Below are positions 32,322 to 44,079 of a DNA stretch of 64,000 bases, in pieces. Position 1 is the first letter of the stretch. Each line of letters opens with the position of its first letter. Below the pieces are notes generated by a model. It ran no database searches, had not been told where the DNA came from, and saw only the letters and a list, made by a program, of their open reading frames with translations. The stretch spans positions 6,200,001 to 6,264,000 of the forward strand of contig JAHCVI010000001.1 in assembly GCA_019096155.1 (NCBI GenBank). Direction: 5' to 3'. This DNA is from Staphylotrichum longicolle. Lineage: Eukaryota; Ascomycota; Sordariomycetes; Sordariales; Chaetomiaceae. Both the position numbers and the translations under genes were made by a program.

Positions 32322-33824
32322 CGCGAATTCACGTCGATGGAGTTCGTGGTTGACCATGTTGTGTGTTCTCCCTGCGTGCCATGCGAAATGAGCGTCCGTG
32401 GTGTTTGGGGGTAGCCAGGGCGCTGGAGAATGTTGCTTTACTGAATGTCTCGGCCGCCCCTTTTCCGAAAAATCGTCCCTGGATCTAGTCCCTTGGAAGC
32501 CGAGCGACCTGCCTCCACCACGTTCCTTGCGAAACACATGGCTGGGAATCAAACTTTCCGTATTGTAATGCGTACAATTTAGTATTACATTCAATGCGAG
32601 TGTCGTCTTGAACCTGCCTTCTTGACTTGACTTACAACCCATGAGATCAAAGGGACGGCGACATGTCTCTCTCGCAGTGCACAACCTCACCTCAGCTACT
32701 AGATCGGTATCATGTCCGAGATTGCCAGCCATTGTTGATACACGATTCTGATACCAAGATTCTGCATCTTGGAATTCGGAGAACAGATCATGGCATGATG
32801 TCCACTCAGCCGGTTCAACTCATAGGGAGCATCCAAGAATGCACCCAGCCCCAATCGGTCCTTCACAACGGCAAGTTCCTTCTCACCCACGTATTTCAAG
32901 GTTTTCTGATCACAACATTCCAGTTCGATATGTTGCAAGCCTAAGGATTAGTTCTCTTCAGGCAGATAGAGAAGAAAAAGAAAAAGAAAAAGAAAAAGAA
33001 AAAGAAAAGAAAAAGAGAAGAAAAATGGTGACAAGAGAAACATAAATTAGCCAGAACAGACAAGATCGCAGATAAAACTTTCAGCCGCCAATGACTTGAA
33101 ATGGGATTGAGGAAACAGATTGACGGCTTGTATGACGATTTATAGTTTTTTTCTTTTTTCTTTTTCTTTTTCCAAGCTCACTAACTCAATGCCTTGATGC
33201 CACAAAAAAAAAAGAAAGAAAACAAGAAAGAAGAAAACAAGAAAAAAGACCCTTGACATGATCAAAGTTGAAATGAAGGCATAGTAGAGAACATCTGAGT
33301 CATGACTGATATATCGACTTCAAGTGTATGCTGGGAAAAAATAAAGCCTTCCTACACTCAGAGTTCCTCGTATCTCAGCATTGTCAAACATATCAAGATA
33401 TGTTCATGAAATTCAGTCAACAACTCTGTTGACTAGGTATATAGAGAAGTCAAGATCTTATAGGTAAATATATATAAAAGAGAGGGAAAAAGCGAAGAGA
33501 AGAAAGCAAAGTAATAAACTAGGAAAAGAAGAAGAGAGGAAAAAACCGAACAAGAAAAAAAGAAAGAACGAACAAAAAGTAGATATCTAAACACAAAGTG
33601 TAACGACAATAACGGGAAGAAAATTTGACACATAACATCACCGTTTTCTGCCATTTTGATACACAAACACACACACTTCTCGTCCTGTGTGAAGCTGGAT
33701 TGACCATGAGGTAACTGATTTGGTTTGAGGATTAACTTTGTAAACCTTGCACACGTCCAGTGTCCAATACCTAACAACTATATCTCGGCTCATATGTGAC
33801 ATGTCCCAAAGCAAGAAACAATGT
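32322..33824. other. AT-rich intergenic block
   Basis: From about 32550 to 33790 the sequence is clearly richer in A and T than the rest of the window, with purine runs. No gene or transposon remnant recognised. Contains the GAAAAA repeat listed separately and similar runs near 33150 and 33205-33250. Confidence 0.55.
32969..33026. repeat. GAAAAA hexanucleotide microsatellite
   Basis: About eight imperfect copies of GAAAAA on the plus strand. Confidence 0.85.
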
Positions 33825-36026
33825 CTACCGCCCAGCCTCAAGCAACTGCTTCGCCGTGTCCCTCAGCTTAAACTTCTGGATCTTGCCGCTCGCCGTCTTG
33901 GGGTATTCCCTCACAAACCAGATATGCTTCGGCACCAGGTGGCTCGACAGGTGGGTGCGCACCCACTCCCGCACGCTCTCCCTCGTCAGCGTCTGGCCCC
34001 CTTCCTTTCCATCACCGCCGGGCGTCCCCTCCTCGCCCTCCGCGACGACGCCCTCGTGCACAATGACGAACGCGGCGACGCTCTCGCCGTACTTGTCGTC
34101 CGGCACGCCGACGACGCTCACCTCGGCCACCAGCGGGTGCTGGAAGAGGCAGTTTTCGATCTCGAGCGGGTGGATGTTCTCGCCGCCGCGGATGATCAGG
34201 TCCTTGATGCGGCCCGTGATCTCGACGTAGCCGTCCTTGTCCATGCTCGCCTCGTCGCCGCTGTACAGCCACACCTCCTCCTCGCCCCCTTCCCCGTCCC
34301 GCTCCACCTTTCGGACTTCGCCCGTCCGCTCCTCGTCGCCCCAGTACCCCTTCATCACGAGGTAGCCGGCGGCGGCCAGCTCGCCGCGCTCGCCCACGGG
34401 CACGACGCGGCTCCGGTCCGCGGGGTCGACGATCTTGACCTTGGTGTGCGGCATCACGCGCCCGACGCTCTGCGTGCGCTTCTCGAACGGGTCCCCCGGG
34501 GCCGTCATGCAGCTGACGGGGCTGGTCTCGGTCATGCCGTAGCAAATGACGAGGTCTCGCAGGCCGAGCGTGGCGTAGAGCTTGCGCATGATGCTCTCGG
34601 GGACCGAGCTGCCCGCGCCGATGCCCTTGCGCAGGTGGGTCGGGAAGGCGGCGATCTGCTCGGCGGGGAGCAGGTCTGGGTGGTGGTGCAGCAGCTCGAA
34701 CATGGCGACGAACATGGTGGCGACGCCGTAGAGTCCCGTAGCAGTGTGCTGCGCGGCCATGCGCAGCGTGGCAACCGGGTCGAAGGCCGGGGAAGGGAAG
34801 AGGATGGCGGCGCCGGTCGTGGCGGTTGCCATGTAGCCGAGCACGCAGCCGAAGCAGTGGAAGAGCGGGGGCGGGCAGACGATCAGGTCTGAGGGGTCCA
34901 AGCCCATGCGGTGGGCGATTAGGGCACCGTTGTTGAGGATGCCGGTGTGCGAGAGCATGGCCGCTTTGGGGTGGCTCGTGGTGCCGCTGGTGAATTGGAT
35001 GTTGATCTAGAAGGGGTGTCAGTTGCGGGTGTTTGTGGGTGGAATATCGGAAACAGCGCGTATGACTTGAAGGTTAAATTGACATACTGTATCCGAGGCC
35101 GACAAAGGAGAATCTGGGGTAATGGGACGCGCAGCGTAAGCTGAAGAGGAGGTGGGGATATTGGCGATGTCTGGGAGGAGGGAGGTAAATGGCGTCAAAG
35201 AGCGCAGGGAGGCGAGCGGGGGGAAGTTGCTGAGTGGATGCGAGGCGGAGTTGTCGACAACAACCACGGTTTTGAGGGATGGGATCTCAGGGGCTTCAAT
35301 GCGCCCTGACTCAAGGTCGGGGACCATCGTTTGTATAAGCGGGAGGTTGCTCCGGCCGCGACAGGGCTTGTATGCGAGGTCGGTGACGGCGCCGATGATG
35401 AGCAGCTCGACGCTCAGGTGGCTCAGCGCGGCGGTGACCTGCTTGGCGTTGAAACCCGGGTTTAGCGGGACGAGGATGGCGCCGAGCTTGAAGACGGCGT
35501 AGGTGAGAGCGGCGAACTCGGCATTGTTCCCCAGGCTCACTGCCACGCGGTCGCCCTTCTTGACGCCCAGGGAGCGGAGGGAGTGAGCGAGGGCATTGGA
35601 GGCAAGGTCGAGCTTCTCGTAGCTGAGGTTTGTCTCCACGGCCACAGGAACGCCGCCCGCGGTCAGGTTGGGGAGAGCATCTCGGCTTGTCGTGGGCGAG
35701 CGGCAGATGACGGCTGGTCTGTCGCCGAACTGCGAGACAACCGAGGCGAAGTGCTCCGGGATGGTATGCGGAAGCAACGGTGGCTAATGCCGTCAGCGCG
35801 GACATCGCCCAAACATGTACATATCCCTTCTTACCTCTGGTGGACCCTGGTAGATGCTCCGTGTCAGGGTGCTGACCGTTCGCGCGGCTCCGGCTCCGGC
35901 TCTCCTACGCTCAGCAAGTCGCGATGCCTTGTAGCACACTGGGGCTCGTATGCGTTTGCCCAAGAAACCACTGCGTAGGGCCGAGGAGCAGAGCGCCCCT
36001 GTCGTTGATGGCGGCTGGAGGCGCAT
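33825..36026 (-). CDS. Acyl-CoA synthetase, ACSF2-like AMP-dependent ligase
   Basis: Activates a carboxylic acid, probably a medium-chain fatty acid, to acyl-CoA through an acyl-adenylate. Exons 36026-35835, 35783-35088 and 35006-33825 give 689 residues with phase-0 junctions. Residues 1-64 are rich in R, S and A (GFLGKRIRAPVCYKASRL...), a likely mitochondrial targeting peptide. The A3 loop is INIQFTSGTTSHPKAAMLSH (297-316). It departs from the usual SGTTGxPKG by having Ser and Ala where Gly is normal. YGMTETSP is at about 452, SGDEA near 545-549, GRIKDLIIRGGENIHP at 561-576, and catalytic lysine K671 in PKTASGKIQK. An acidic insert (GEGGEEE) and a Gly-rich loop near the C-terminus are lineage-specific. 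It ends LLEAGR without a clear PTS1. Confidence 0.93.
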
Positions 36027-37347
36027 TGTGACGAATTGTCTGTTCCCTCTTGCCCTACTCCCTCTCGCCTGTTGCCGGTGTGTGCTTGTGCTCGCTTCTC
36101 CGTTCACCCGCAATTGGCGCTGTGGACTTGGAACGCGTTGGGAACTTGACAATGCCGAGATTCGAACCTGGAGAAGCAAAGACGGAAAGTATGTACAAGC
36201 GCAGAATGAGAAGAAAGGGGTGAAGCCATCTCGTCCACCGCGGGGTCAGGACCACATGAAGAGCGCCTCGAGACCCTCCCGTCGCACAGCACAAACTCCG
36301 AGGCAACCTCCACTGAACAAGGAAGGTCCAGAGACCCGGTGTCCTTGGCAGTTGGAGTGAATGCGGGGTGCGTGAGGCCGGCGCATCTTCCCCGCATTCA
36401 AGTGCTTGGCGGCGCTGGACGGTTGGGGTGTCGGCTCGTCATTGCACCACAGGCTCAGTGGCTGAAAACAGGGGGATTCCCTCTTCCAATTCCCATTGTT
36501 ATTTTTACAACCATCCATTGCGATTCCCATCTTTGCCGCATCGTTTTAGCAAGCCGTTCCCGCAACTCTCCATCCAAACGCCATCATCCCTCACCACCAA
36601 TCCTGGAACAGCAACAGAACAAGCCCAGCACCACTGATTGTATCATCAGCCGCCCAAGTGCGGAGACCAGCCGACTCCACTCTTCTCCGCTCCCATCTCC
36701 ACGAGCTCCACGAGCAAGAGGGAGGGGCTGGGTTTGGGTTCCGCAAACCAGGAAAGGGGGATGCGGAAACATCTCCTGGGAACCCGGATGCTCGCCGATG
36801 AGCCGCCCGCAACCGCTGTTTTCCCTTGATCGCCTTGGCATCAGCTTATGGGAGACCCAGGATATAAGAGTCAGGCAGTCCGGTGTCGGTCTCGAGCTAC
36901 GGGACAAAATCGCCATCGCGCTGACTGTGTCAAGCATCAAGCGGGATGTACCTCCCGTCCTCTTGTGACTGCCCATTGAGTGCCCGTGCGTCGTTCAAAT
37001 GCTTGATTATCGAGATGGGAATCAACCCCCAAGGCCGCGCGGCCGGCCCCTGAAACAAAACATCGTGGGCCCCAACCCGGCCAAAATGGGCCCTGATGGC
37101 CAACACGGGATCAACCCCATCCCCCCCTTAAACAGTTTGATGTTGACATCAATTGGTACGTCTACCATATGGACAACCACGCCCAAACCCACGCCAATGC
37201 CTAGGTAGGCAAACTATTTTCTATACACATTCTAGCCGCCCCATGATTCGCTCTGCCAGAGACCCCGCCTGGTAGTGTATGCAACCTGCCGCAACCCGCC
37301 GCCACCGCAAGAACGCCGAGCCATGCATTTCTGTCTTTCTTTTTTTT
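36027..37347. other. Intergenic, no gene recognised
   Basis: About 1.3 kb upstream of the acyl-CoA synthetase and downstream of the Och1-like gene, with only short frames. Confidence 0.5.
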
Positions 37348-37368
37348 GTGTGTGTGTGTGTGTGTGTG
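37348..37368. repeat. GT dinucleotide microsatellite
   Basis: Ten GT units preceded by a T run, about 80 bases beyond the 3' end of the Och1-like gene. Confidence 0.9.
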
Positions 37369-37444
37369 GAAGATGAGGATTAAAATAGGATATTGTCGTT
37401 AAAACGCGCAAACAAAGGGATCGTGACAGCGCTGGACAATGCTT

Positions 37445-38639
37445 TCATTGCTGCTCGCCGATGTGCCGCTCGCTTTCCGGCTTCCATGTACCTGTGACAA
37501 CCGGTGGTCAGCGCGCGCAATGATAAAGACAATTAGTGGATTCAAGAAATACCTTCGAAATCGTGCTTGACAAAGGCCATCGGATCGTCCACATCCTTTG
37601 CCCCCATTTGCTGGACGCCCGGCGAGAAGCTGGTAATCGGGAGCACAATGACATCCCCAACCCGCTTCGCGTGCTCCATGCCCGTAAAGTTGCGGTAGTC
37701 GATCGGCCCGACCGACTCGCTCATGTCAAAGTACCGCTCGTCGTTGAAGTACTCAAAGATGATGTCGGTCCACAGCGCGGGGCCCGTGAACTCGATGACG
37801 TTCTTGTCGTGGATGCTCCGCAGCGACCCGGCCCGCTTGCGCCGCAGCGTCTCCTCCGTGATCTGCGCCACCGTGTCCCGCAGGACCGGGTGCCCAGGCT
37901 TGCTCTGGATGGTCCACTGGCAGAACTGGATCCGCCGGCTATACCACTCTTGCCAGTCCGGCCGGTCGGGGTCCGCCTCGATGCCGATCACCAGCCCGAC
38001 CGACTCGCGCGGCACCGACTCGGGGATCCAGTCCACCGCGCTGCGGATCGCGTACGTGTCAATGTCCGAGTAGATGCCGCCCCGCGCCAGGAGGATCAGG
38101 TAGCGGAAGAAGTCGGCCTTGAGCACGGGGAGCGGGAGCGCCTCGTACGCTTCGATCACCTCGGGGACGGAGGCGTAGAGGAGCCGGATGAGGTGGACGG
38201 CCACCTGGTCCGTGATGACCTCGTGGATGAACCCCGGGTGCTGCTCCGTCCATGACGACTCTTGGTCGCGGAAGCGGAACTCGTCGTGTGCCGGCGTCCA
38301 CTTCCACGTCTGCCAGATGTATGCGGGGAACTTGACCTCGAGGTCGTAGGGGAATTGGTACGCGAGCTTGTCGTAGAGCGTCATCTTGGACATGTCGTGT
38401 AGCGGCTGCTGCCCCTGCTGCCCCTGCGGCAGCGGCCTGTTGCGGCTCCCGCCGGCGTGTACCGCATCGTTCGACGGGGGGTTTGTTTGTGAGGTTTGCT
38501 TGAGGTCGGCGTCGGCGGGGTCGGATTTCGGGAATTCGACGTCTAATGCCGAGGCGGCTGGTGACGTCGATCGTGTCGCGAAGAAGAGGACTGTGATGAA
38601 GAGCGCAGCCGCCACGAGGGCGCGGCGAAAACTGAGCAT
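37445..38639 (-). CDS. OCH1: Och1-like alpha-1,6-mannosyltransferase (GT32)
   Basis: Golgi type II membrane glycosyltransferase; the family member Och1 starts the outer chain of N-glycans. Exons 38639-37553 and 37491-37445 (intron GTATTT...CACAG, 61 bases) give 377 residues. A short basic head is followed by a membrane anchor at about 7-22, then a Pro/Gln-rich stem to about 85. The catalytic domain includes IWQTWKW (108-114) and the sugar-nucleotide DXD motif D192-x-D194 in GGIYSDIDTYAI. Then come GIEADPDRPDW, QFCQWTIQSKPGHPVL, TGPALWTDIIFEYF and SFSPGVQQMGAKD, all Och1-like. Several Och1 paralogues exist in filamentous fungi (Och1, Hoc1-like), so exact orthology is open. Confidence 0.92.
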
Positions 38640-40527
38640 TGTACCGAAGTTGCCCGGCTGGCGCAGGGCAACAATAGTCAGCCGTTTGCACTATTTAAGT
38701 GATGAATGCAGGCGTTGTGGACAGAGAAGCAGCAGTGTGATCCCAAGGCGGAGCTTTCGTGTCTGGGACTCGTATTGGCTAAGTAGGTCTTGAAAGGTGG
38801 CACGAGCGGCGACTCCGAGAATAGAAGAACGAGGGACGGCAGTGCTGACTAGAAAGGCGTATAATATGCAATGCTTAGAAGGAAAGAAAAACGAGGGGAT
38901 GGCTGCGTTGCACAAGGAGTGTTCGAAAGGAAGAGAGACAGGAAGTCGCAGAGTCCGTCAGCGGGTGATGCGAGATGGACAGAATACGAAGGGAGCCAAG
39001 GCCCTTGGATGATGCCGACAGGGGGAGGTCGCGAATTGCTGGAAGGGCCAAAGATTCGGATGGGCAGGGGTGAGAAATTCGCGTGCTGTTGATCATACCT
39101 CGCAACCTTGTATTCCAAGTCCCAAGAGTCTTCGACAACAAACTTTCGAGAAAGTCCAAGGACGGAGATCGGGTGCCAAGAATCTGTTGCAACCAGGGTT
39201 GGCCGATGCAGAAGACCTTGCGGGCTGCTGCCGAATCTGGATCCCTGCCGGTTTCACACTCGACCAAGGGCTTCAGGCACGCATCGCTGCAGCGGCGACC
39301 TCAATGCGTTGTTGGCTGATCGATGCGACGTTGAGGACTCCTCGTGAGTTCAAAACCATGGGGAAATTCTTGGGTTGAGTGTTAAGATGGGACGAAGGCG
39401 TGTTCCCAAAGGGATTGGTGGCTGACTGAGCTGCGTGCCCTGCGTTTGAGGGGAATGCGAGCCGTGTGGGGTGCGCCAGTGGAATCGAGACGAGCAGAAG
39501 TCTTGGCGTCTAACGATGACGTTGCATGGTCTGTGTTTAACGGTCGCCAGTTGACTTTTTGTGGCGCTGACTTTGAGTTCGAATCGCCCATGGAAGAAGG
39601 GGAATCAGGAACGCATCTTGAATCTTGAGGTGAGAGGAGCAGTTGAGGGGTTGTCGCCAGACGTACAGAATTTGGGATCAGCCCCTGGCAGGCGGCTTCG
39701 ATGCACAGCTCCATCCCAAGAGATGCAGCGCCACGCCGCCTCTGCCGAATGGAAATTACACGTCATTCACTGCCGAGACGCGTACCTTGGCTGCCCCTCG
39801 CTTGCTCCCGAAATCCGCAACATCTTTGAAGAATCCATTATCCCCTGCGTCTTTCCCTCTTCTACTGCAATGGGAACAAACGATTTAAAGAGAACACGAC
39901 AAAGGGTTCAGACAATGTACCTTGATCGCCACCGTTGGATGCCATTTTTTGGGGGCCGCTGCCACGGATCGATCCGGCGATCCTTTCCCTGAACCGGGTG
40001 GTCGATGGCGGGGCAGCCCAAACATGAAACGTGTGTCACCCTTGGGTCCTTGCATCTTCAATTTGAATCCCGGAGCAGGTTGCCAAGTCATGCCAAGCAG
40101 TCTTTGTTGAAGACGCAAAACTCCGACGACCGCGCATGGCTGCCATCACCGATTCGTCGCCCACCGCCATTTGTCGCCTTTCAGCCTGAGAGGACTCAGG
40201 ATGCAGGCGGGCTCGTTGATCATTTCCCTGTGCGAGGAAGAAGTGAGGGTGGACACCAGACCCTTGGCTCAATCTTGTCTGTCAGAAACGGTGGGAGTAT
40301 GGGAAATGAGGAGCCAGGCACAAGGGTTTGGTTGTTGCTGCGTTCTGTTGACCCTGTTTTCAGGGGCTCAGCCTTTCAGTCTCTTCGGAAACTCAACAAA
40401 GAACATTCTCTTCTCGTCCGTATCATGGCACTTTCCATTGTCTCGAAGGTGCTTGAAAAGGTAGTATTGGGCTAAAATTATGTCCAGGAGCTTCTCCGCT
40501 TGATATTATTGTTCCTAGCGAAGGAGA
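38640..40527. other. Intergenic, no gene recognised
   Basis: About 1.9 kb between the Och1-like and F-box genes, which are divergent. Only short frames and no repeats of note. Confidence 0.5.
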
Positions 40528-40535
40528 TATATAAA
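40528..40535 (+). promoter_or_regulatory. TATA box TATATAAA
   Basis: Consensus TATA element 81 bases upstream of the F-box protein start codon. Confidence 0.6.
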
Positions 40536-40615
40536 ACCTGTTCTCCCACTCGCACCGCCCCTATCCGTACCATGCTAGCTAGGTGCTCATTGACTCCGAA
40601 ATATCGTCCACGGCC

Positions 40616-41131
40616 ATGGATTCATCAGAATCGCTACTCGCAGGACGGGTGCCAGTCGCCAAGTCACCATACAGAGAAACATGGATATGTGAGGGCCCGC
40701 AAAATCGAGGGCACATCTTACATTTTCCAGACGAGGTCCTTCTCGCGATCTTCGATGCGCTTGATTACACAACCGCCGTTGCCCTGACAAGCGCGCACAA
40801 ACGCTTCTGGAGTCTCATCGACCCTGCCACGTTCTACTCACAAGAACGGAAATCCGCTGATATTGACCATGCACAGAACAACTTCCTGCGATTCAAGGGC
40901 CGGTTTGCCTGCCATGGATGCTTCCGCATATTGCCGCTCTGTCGCTTTATGGGCCTTGACCTGAAATTGATGCTGACATGGAAGCGGTACCGTCGCTGCT
41001 ACCAGTGCTTCCAAGTCGCTCTTGAGCCGGTAACATCGGAGTTGTCTTCCAGGACACTGATTGAGTTATACCTGTCCTGCGGGTGGTGGGCCCAAGACTC
41101 TTATGAATGGGAAGAATGGATCGGAATCTAG
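40616..41131 (+). CDS. Short F-box protein with zinc-finger-like cysteines
   Basis: Probable substrate-recognition subunit of an SCF ubiquitin ligase. Single exon, 171 residues from the ATG at 40616. The F-box runs about 35-75 (HFPDEVLLAIFDALDYTTAV, then KRFWSLIDP), with the leucine/proline start and tryptophan typical for Skp1 binding. A compact cysteine-rich segment follows: C99-x-x-C102, C109, and C128-x-x-C131 in RRCYQCF. This layout is common in small Sordariomycete F-box proteins. The substrate is unknown. A consensus TATA box lies 81 bases upstream. Confidence 0.8.
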   Translation: MDSSESLLAGRVPVAKSPYRETWICEGPQNRGHILHFPDEVLLAIFDALDYTTAVALTSAHKRFWSLIDPATFYSQERKSADIDHAQNNFLRFKGRFACHGCFRILPLCRFMGLDLKLMLTWKRYRRCYQCFQVALEPVTSELSSRTLIELYLSCGWWAQDSYEWEEWIGI

Positions 41132-44009
41132 GTGCCACAGGACAGGCTACAGGCTAACTCACATGGTGAACTGATCATACAGCAGCGCTTTGAGTGGAAG
41201 TCCAGCTAAAAGCGTTCTTGAAATCTTGATTTCCCAGAACTAGTGTTGTACCTCCTGCTCAGCACTCAAACATCGGATAAATGTGGCTCACGGCATTTTC
41301 CCCTTCGACAGTCAAGCCTTCTTTCTCGCCACATTCATGATTGCGCTTGTGCCACGTTTCCCTTCCGGAAGTCCCAACATACACAGGGCAAAGTAACCCA
41401 GCACCATGGCATGATGGTCCACAGTGCCGGGCGGATGCCACGAGACAACCTCTGAACGAGCTGTGGTTGTGCCCTCAAGGTTGAGAATAAGAGCATAATG
41501 CCACGTCATTAAGGCACTCGGTTGCCTTGTCTATCCCTTCCCATGAATGGCAAAAGAGAAGAAGTTGACGTGGACTGCTCTTTCATCCCAAAGTTTTGAG
41601 TCCAAAACTGCAGGTGATGCAGCCCTACGCAGCCTCGGCTCCAATTTTAAACAACGATTTGTTGAATCTCATTCACTCTCATAGGTACCGTAATTTCCCG
41701 AGACCACTTTAGAGTAAGTAGACTACCCCCTAATCAACGGCAGTTGCACTTTGTCGACCGGTAGTTGCACAACACCAACCCTGCATGCCATATTCTGTTT
41801 CACGGCAACACAAGGCTTAATCAGGTTCCGGCCCAAGACCATTTGAGGAAATCGGCCAGAAAAAAAGAGAACCTTGCCGAAAATGCAGTTTGCCTTGCGA
41901 AATGCACGCATTGCTTCTGTCCAACTAAACCATGCATGCCGCAAAGCGCGCGGTAAAGCAGGGTATTTTCCAAAAATCAAAGCCCCCTTCGTCACATCAT
42001 CAAGCCCCAGTTCCCTCAAGAGGCTGCCACCCCGCCACCTGGCGAGGCCACAACCGGCCGACGTCAGCCCGGTCAGCCATGCCCACAAACCCGACCAGAC
42101 GCAAAGTGCAGAGCCACATACCTAATGTAACCGATCACATTGCCGTCACAGCCCTTCTCCCTCCCGCCCTCCCTTTTCCCAGTTGCCTTTTGTGAGAGAA
42201 CGCCTTGGTAAGTGATAGTGGCGATGGCCGACCGATTTCAGACCACCATCGCTCATCGTGCGCATTTTAAAAGCAGCGGGAACACGAGGAAAGTCTCCCT
42301 CATTGGCCGCAGCAGCATTCAGCCCGACGCAGGGCTTTTGGCAGAAATGGGAAATGTGATATCAGCGCTGCTGCTGTTGCTTTGGGCGGAGAGGGGCGCG
42401 ACACGAAACCTGCCTGGGCGCATAACACACATCAGAAGCACCCAAGACTGCACTTTTGTATGACGAAGGTGGTTTGGGTATGGTGATGGTGGTGGTGGTG
42501 GGTGAGATTGGTGGGCAGTCGCAGCTGCGAATGAGACTGCCGGATGTTGTGTGCCCTCTTCCGGGCCGGTGCCCACACACTGTGCTGAGAATTGGATGTG
42601 TGGCGCTGCTGAAAGAAAGTCCAGCCAGACCACATGCCCCAAATCCAGAACCCTCTCAGAGCTGAAAGACGGTGGGGTGGCGCGGCATCGGGGAATACCA
42701 AAGCAGATTGGAATCTTGCATTGCCGCCGATACCTGCGAAAAGCCGGGGGAGCCGGCATGCTCCACATCTCCGTGTCCCTTCCGGCCCTGCTCCACCATT
42801 TCCCGGCTTGGCGCGCCTGGTGTGAGGCAATCTCCACTCAGGACACGGGAGCAGGAGCTCAGGTTGCTCGCGGTATCTTCTATCTCTCAACCTAGACAGT
42901 AGGTCAGTAGGATGAGCAAGCTGTAATTGATGTAATTGATGTATTGGCGTCACCGTCCTTGGACACCTTAAAACCAAGCCTGGAGCCCGATGAATTGCCG
43001 GCCAAAGCGCAACACAGCGACGATCTTGTTGGCCGGAGCCGGAAGTGGGCCTTCCTTGCTTGGTGGAGTCAGGGGTTGGCCCATGAATGGTTGCCGCGGT
43101 TACGGCGGGCCTTGTCTTACCCCTGAGCCCCTGATGTCGTATCGAGCTTCCCATCCAGCTTGACCAGAGAACTCCCAGATCTGCTTGTCCCTCTTGATAG
43201 ATAGTCATGTCGAGAGGGAAGAGTCACGGCCATAAGGGGCGGGTTAGGTGGCAATGCCTTGGTCGCGTTGGGTTTCAACCTTGATGGTGGGAAGGAAATG
43301 CCGAATGTGTTGTGTTGCAGAGTCGGAGGAGGGACGCTCTCCCTGTCGCTTGGCGGAGGTTGCAAATGATCGGTATCTTTGGGATAAAGATGCCGCCCCT
43401 GAAGGAGACTTGATGTTGTTTGGGCAGGTATCCCTCGAACCACTGGCCATCCCATGTGGGAAAGGCGACATAAGAAGGCGGAAAGAGTTTTGAAGGGCAA
43501 ACGCGGTCCGAGAAAGATATTCCTGCTTTCTTACTTGAGGTACCCAGATCAAGACCCTGCATTCTTGACATGCTGTGTCTGACAGTGCGAAGTCGTCTCG
43601 AGAGCCCATATCGGACCCGATCCGAAACAAGACGACATCCGGGATTGCAGGTACCCGCGTTGCATCAACTTTATGCACTATTTTGTGCAAGACAAGGTAA
43701 AAAGCCAAATGATATTGCTTGGAAAGAAAATCCTAATTGTGACAATCTGATTCCATACCCGCGGTCATGAAGCTTCGCCTTTGTTTCGATCGCATGCAAT
43801 GCCAAAAACAGTCTGACAGAAGGGGAGGGGGAAAGATAAACTCATGCTTTTTGAGTGGCAACTCATGGTATCAAAAGACCAATGACACTCCACGCCATCG
43901 ACATGATACAGAACAAACTCAGCTGACAATTGTCAGGGTGGCTAAGGGGTGGCTAAATTCAACTCAGCTGGGACTACCAGGGTGGCAAAAATGGAACGAA
44001 AAAGACAAC
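41132..44009. other. Intergenic, no gene recognised
   Basis: Nearly 3 kb. A 258-codon minus-strand frame (43208-42432) and others lack domains and codon bias and overlap frames on the opposite strand. None is called. Confidence 0.5.
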
Positions 44010-44031
44010 AAAAAAAAAAAAAAAAAAAAAA
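44010..44031. repeat. Homopolymer of 22 A
   Basis: Run of 22 A about 50 bases beyond the stop codon of the minus-strand gene at 44080, where it would be a T run in the 3' UTR or just past it. Confidence 0.9.
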
Positions 44032-44079
44032 GAATCTACTCAAACGTTTCGTCATTCTTCACCTTGCTCCTTTCTTCCC

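Noticed and set aside
33747..34892. 381-codon frame antisense to the acyl-CoA synthetase
   Set aside because: Shadow frame; the minus strand carries all AMP-ligase motifs.
36151..36172. B-box-like GATTCGAACC
   Set aside because: T stem does not pair and no A box lies at the right distance on the minus strand.
42432..43208. 258-codon minus-strand frame
   Set aside because: No domain, poor codon bias, and overlapping plus-strand frames of similar quality.
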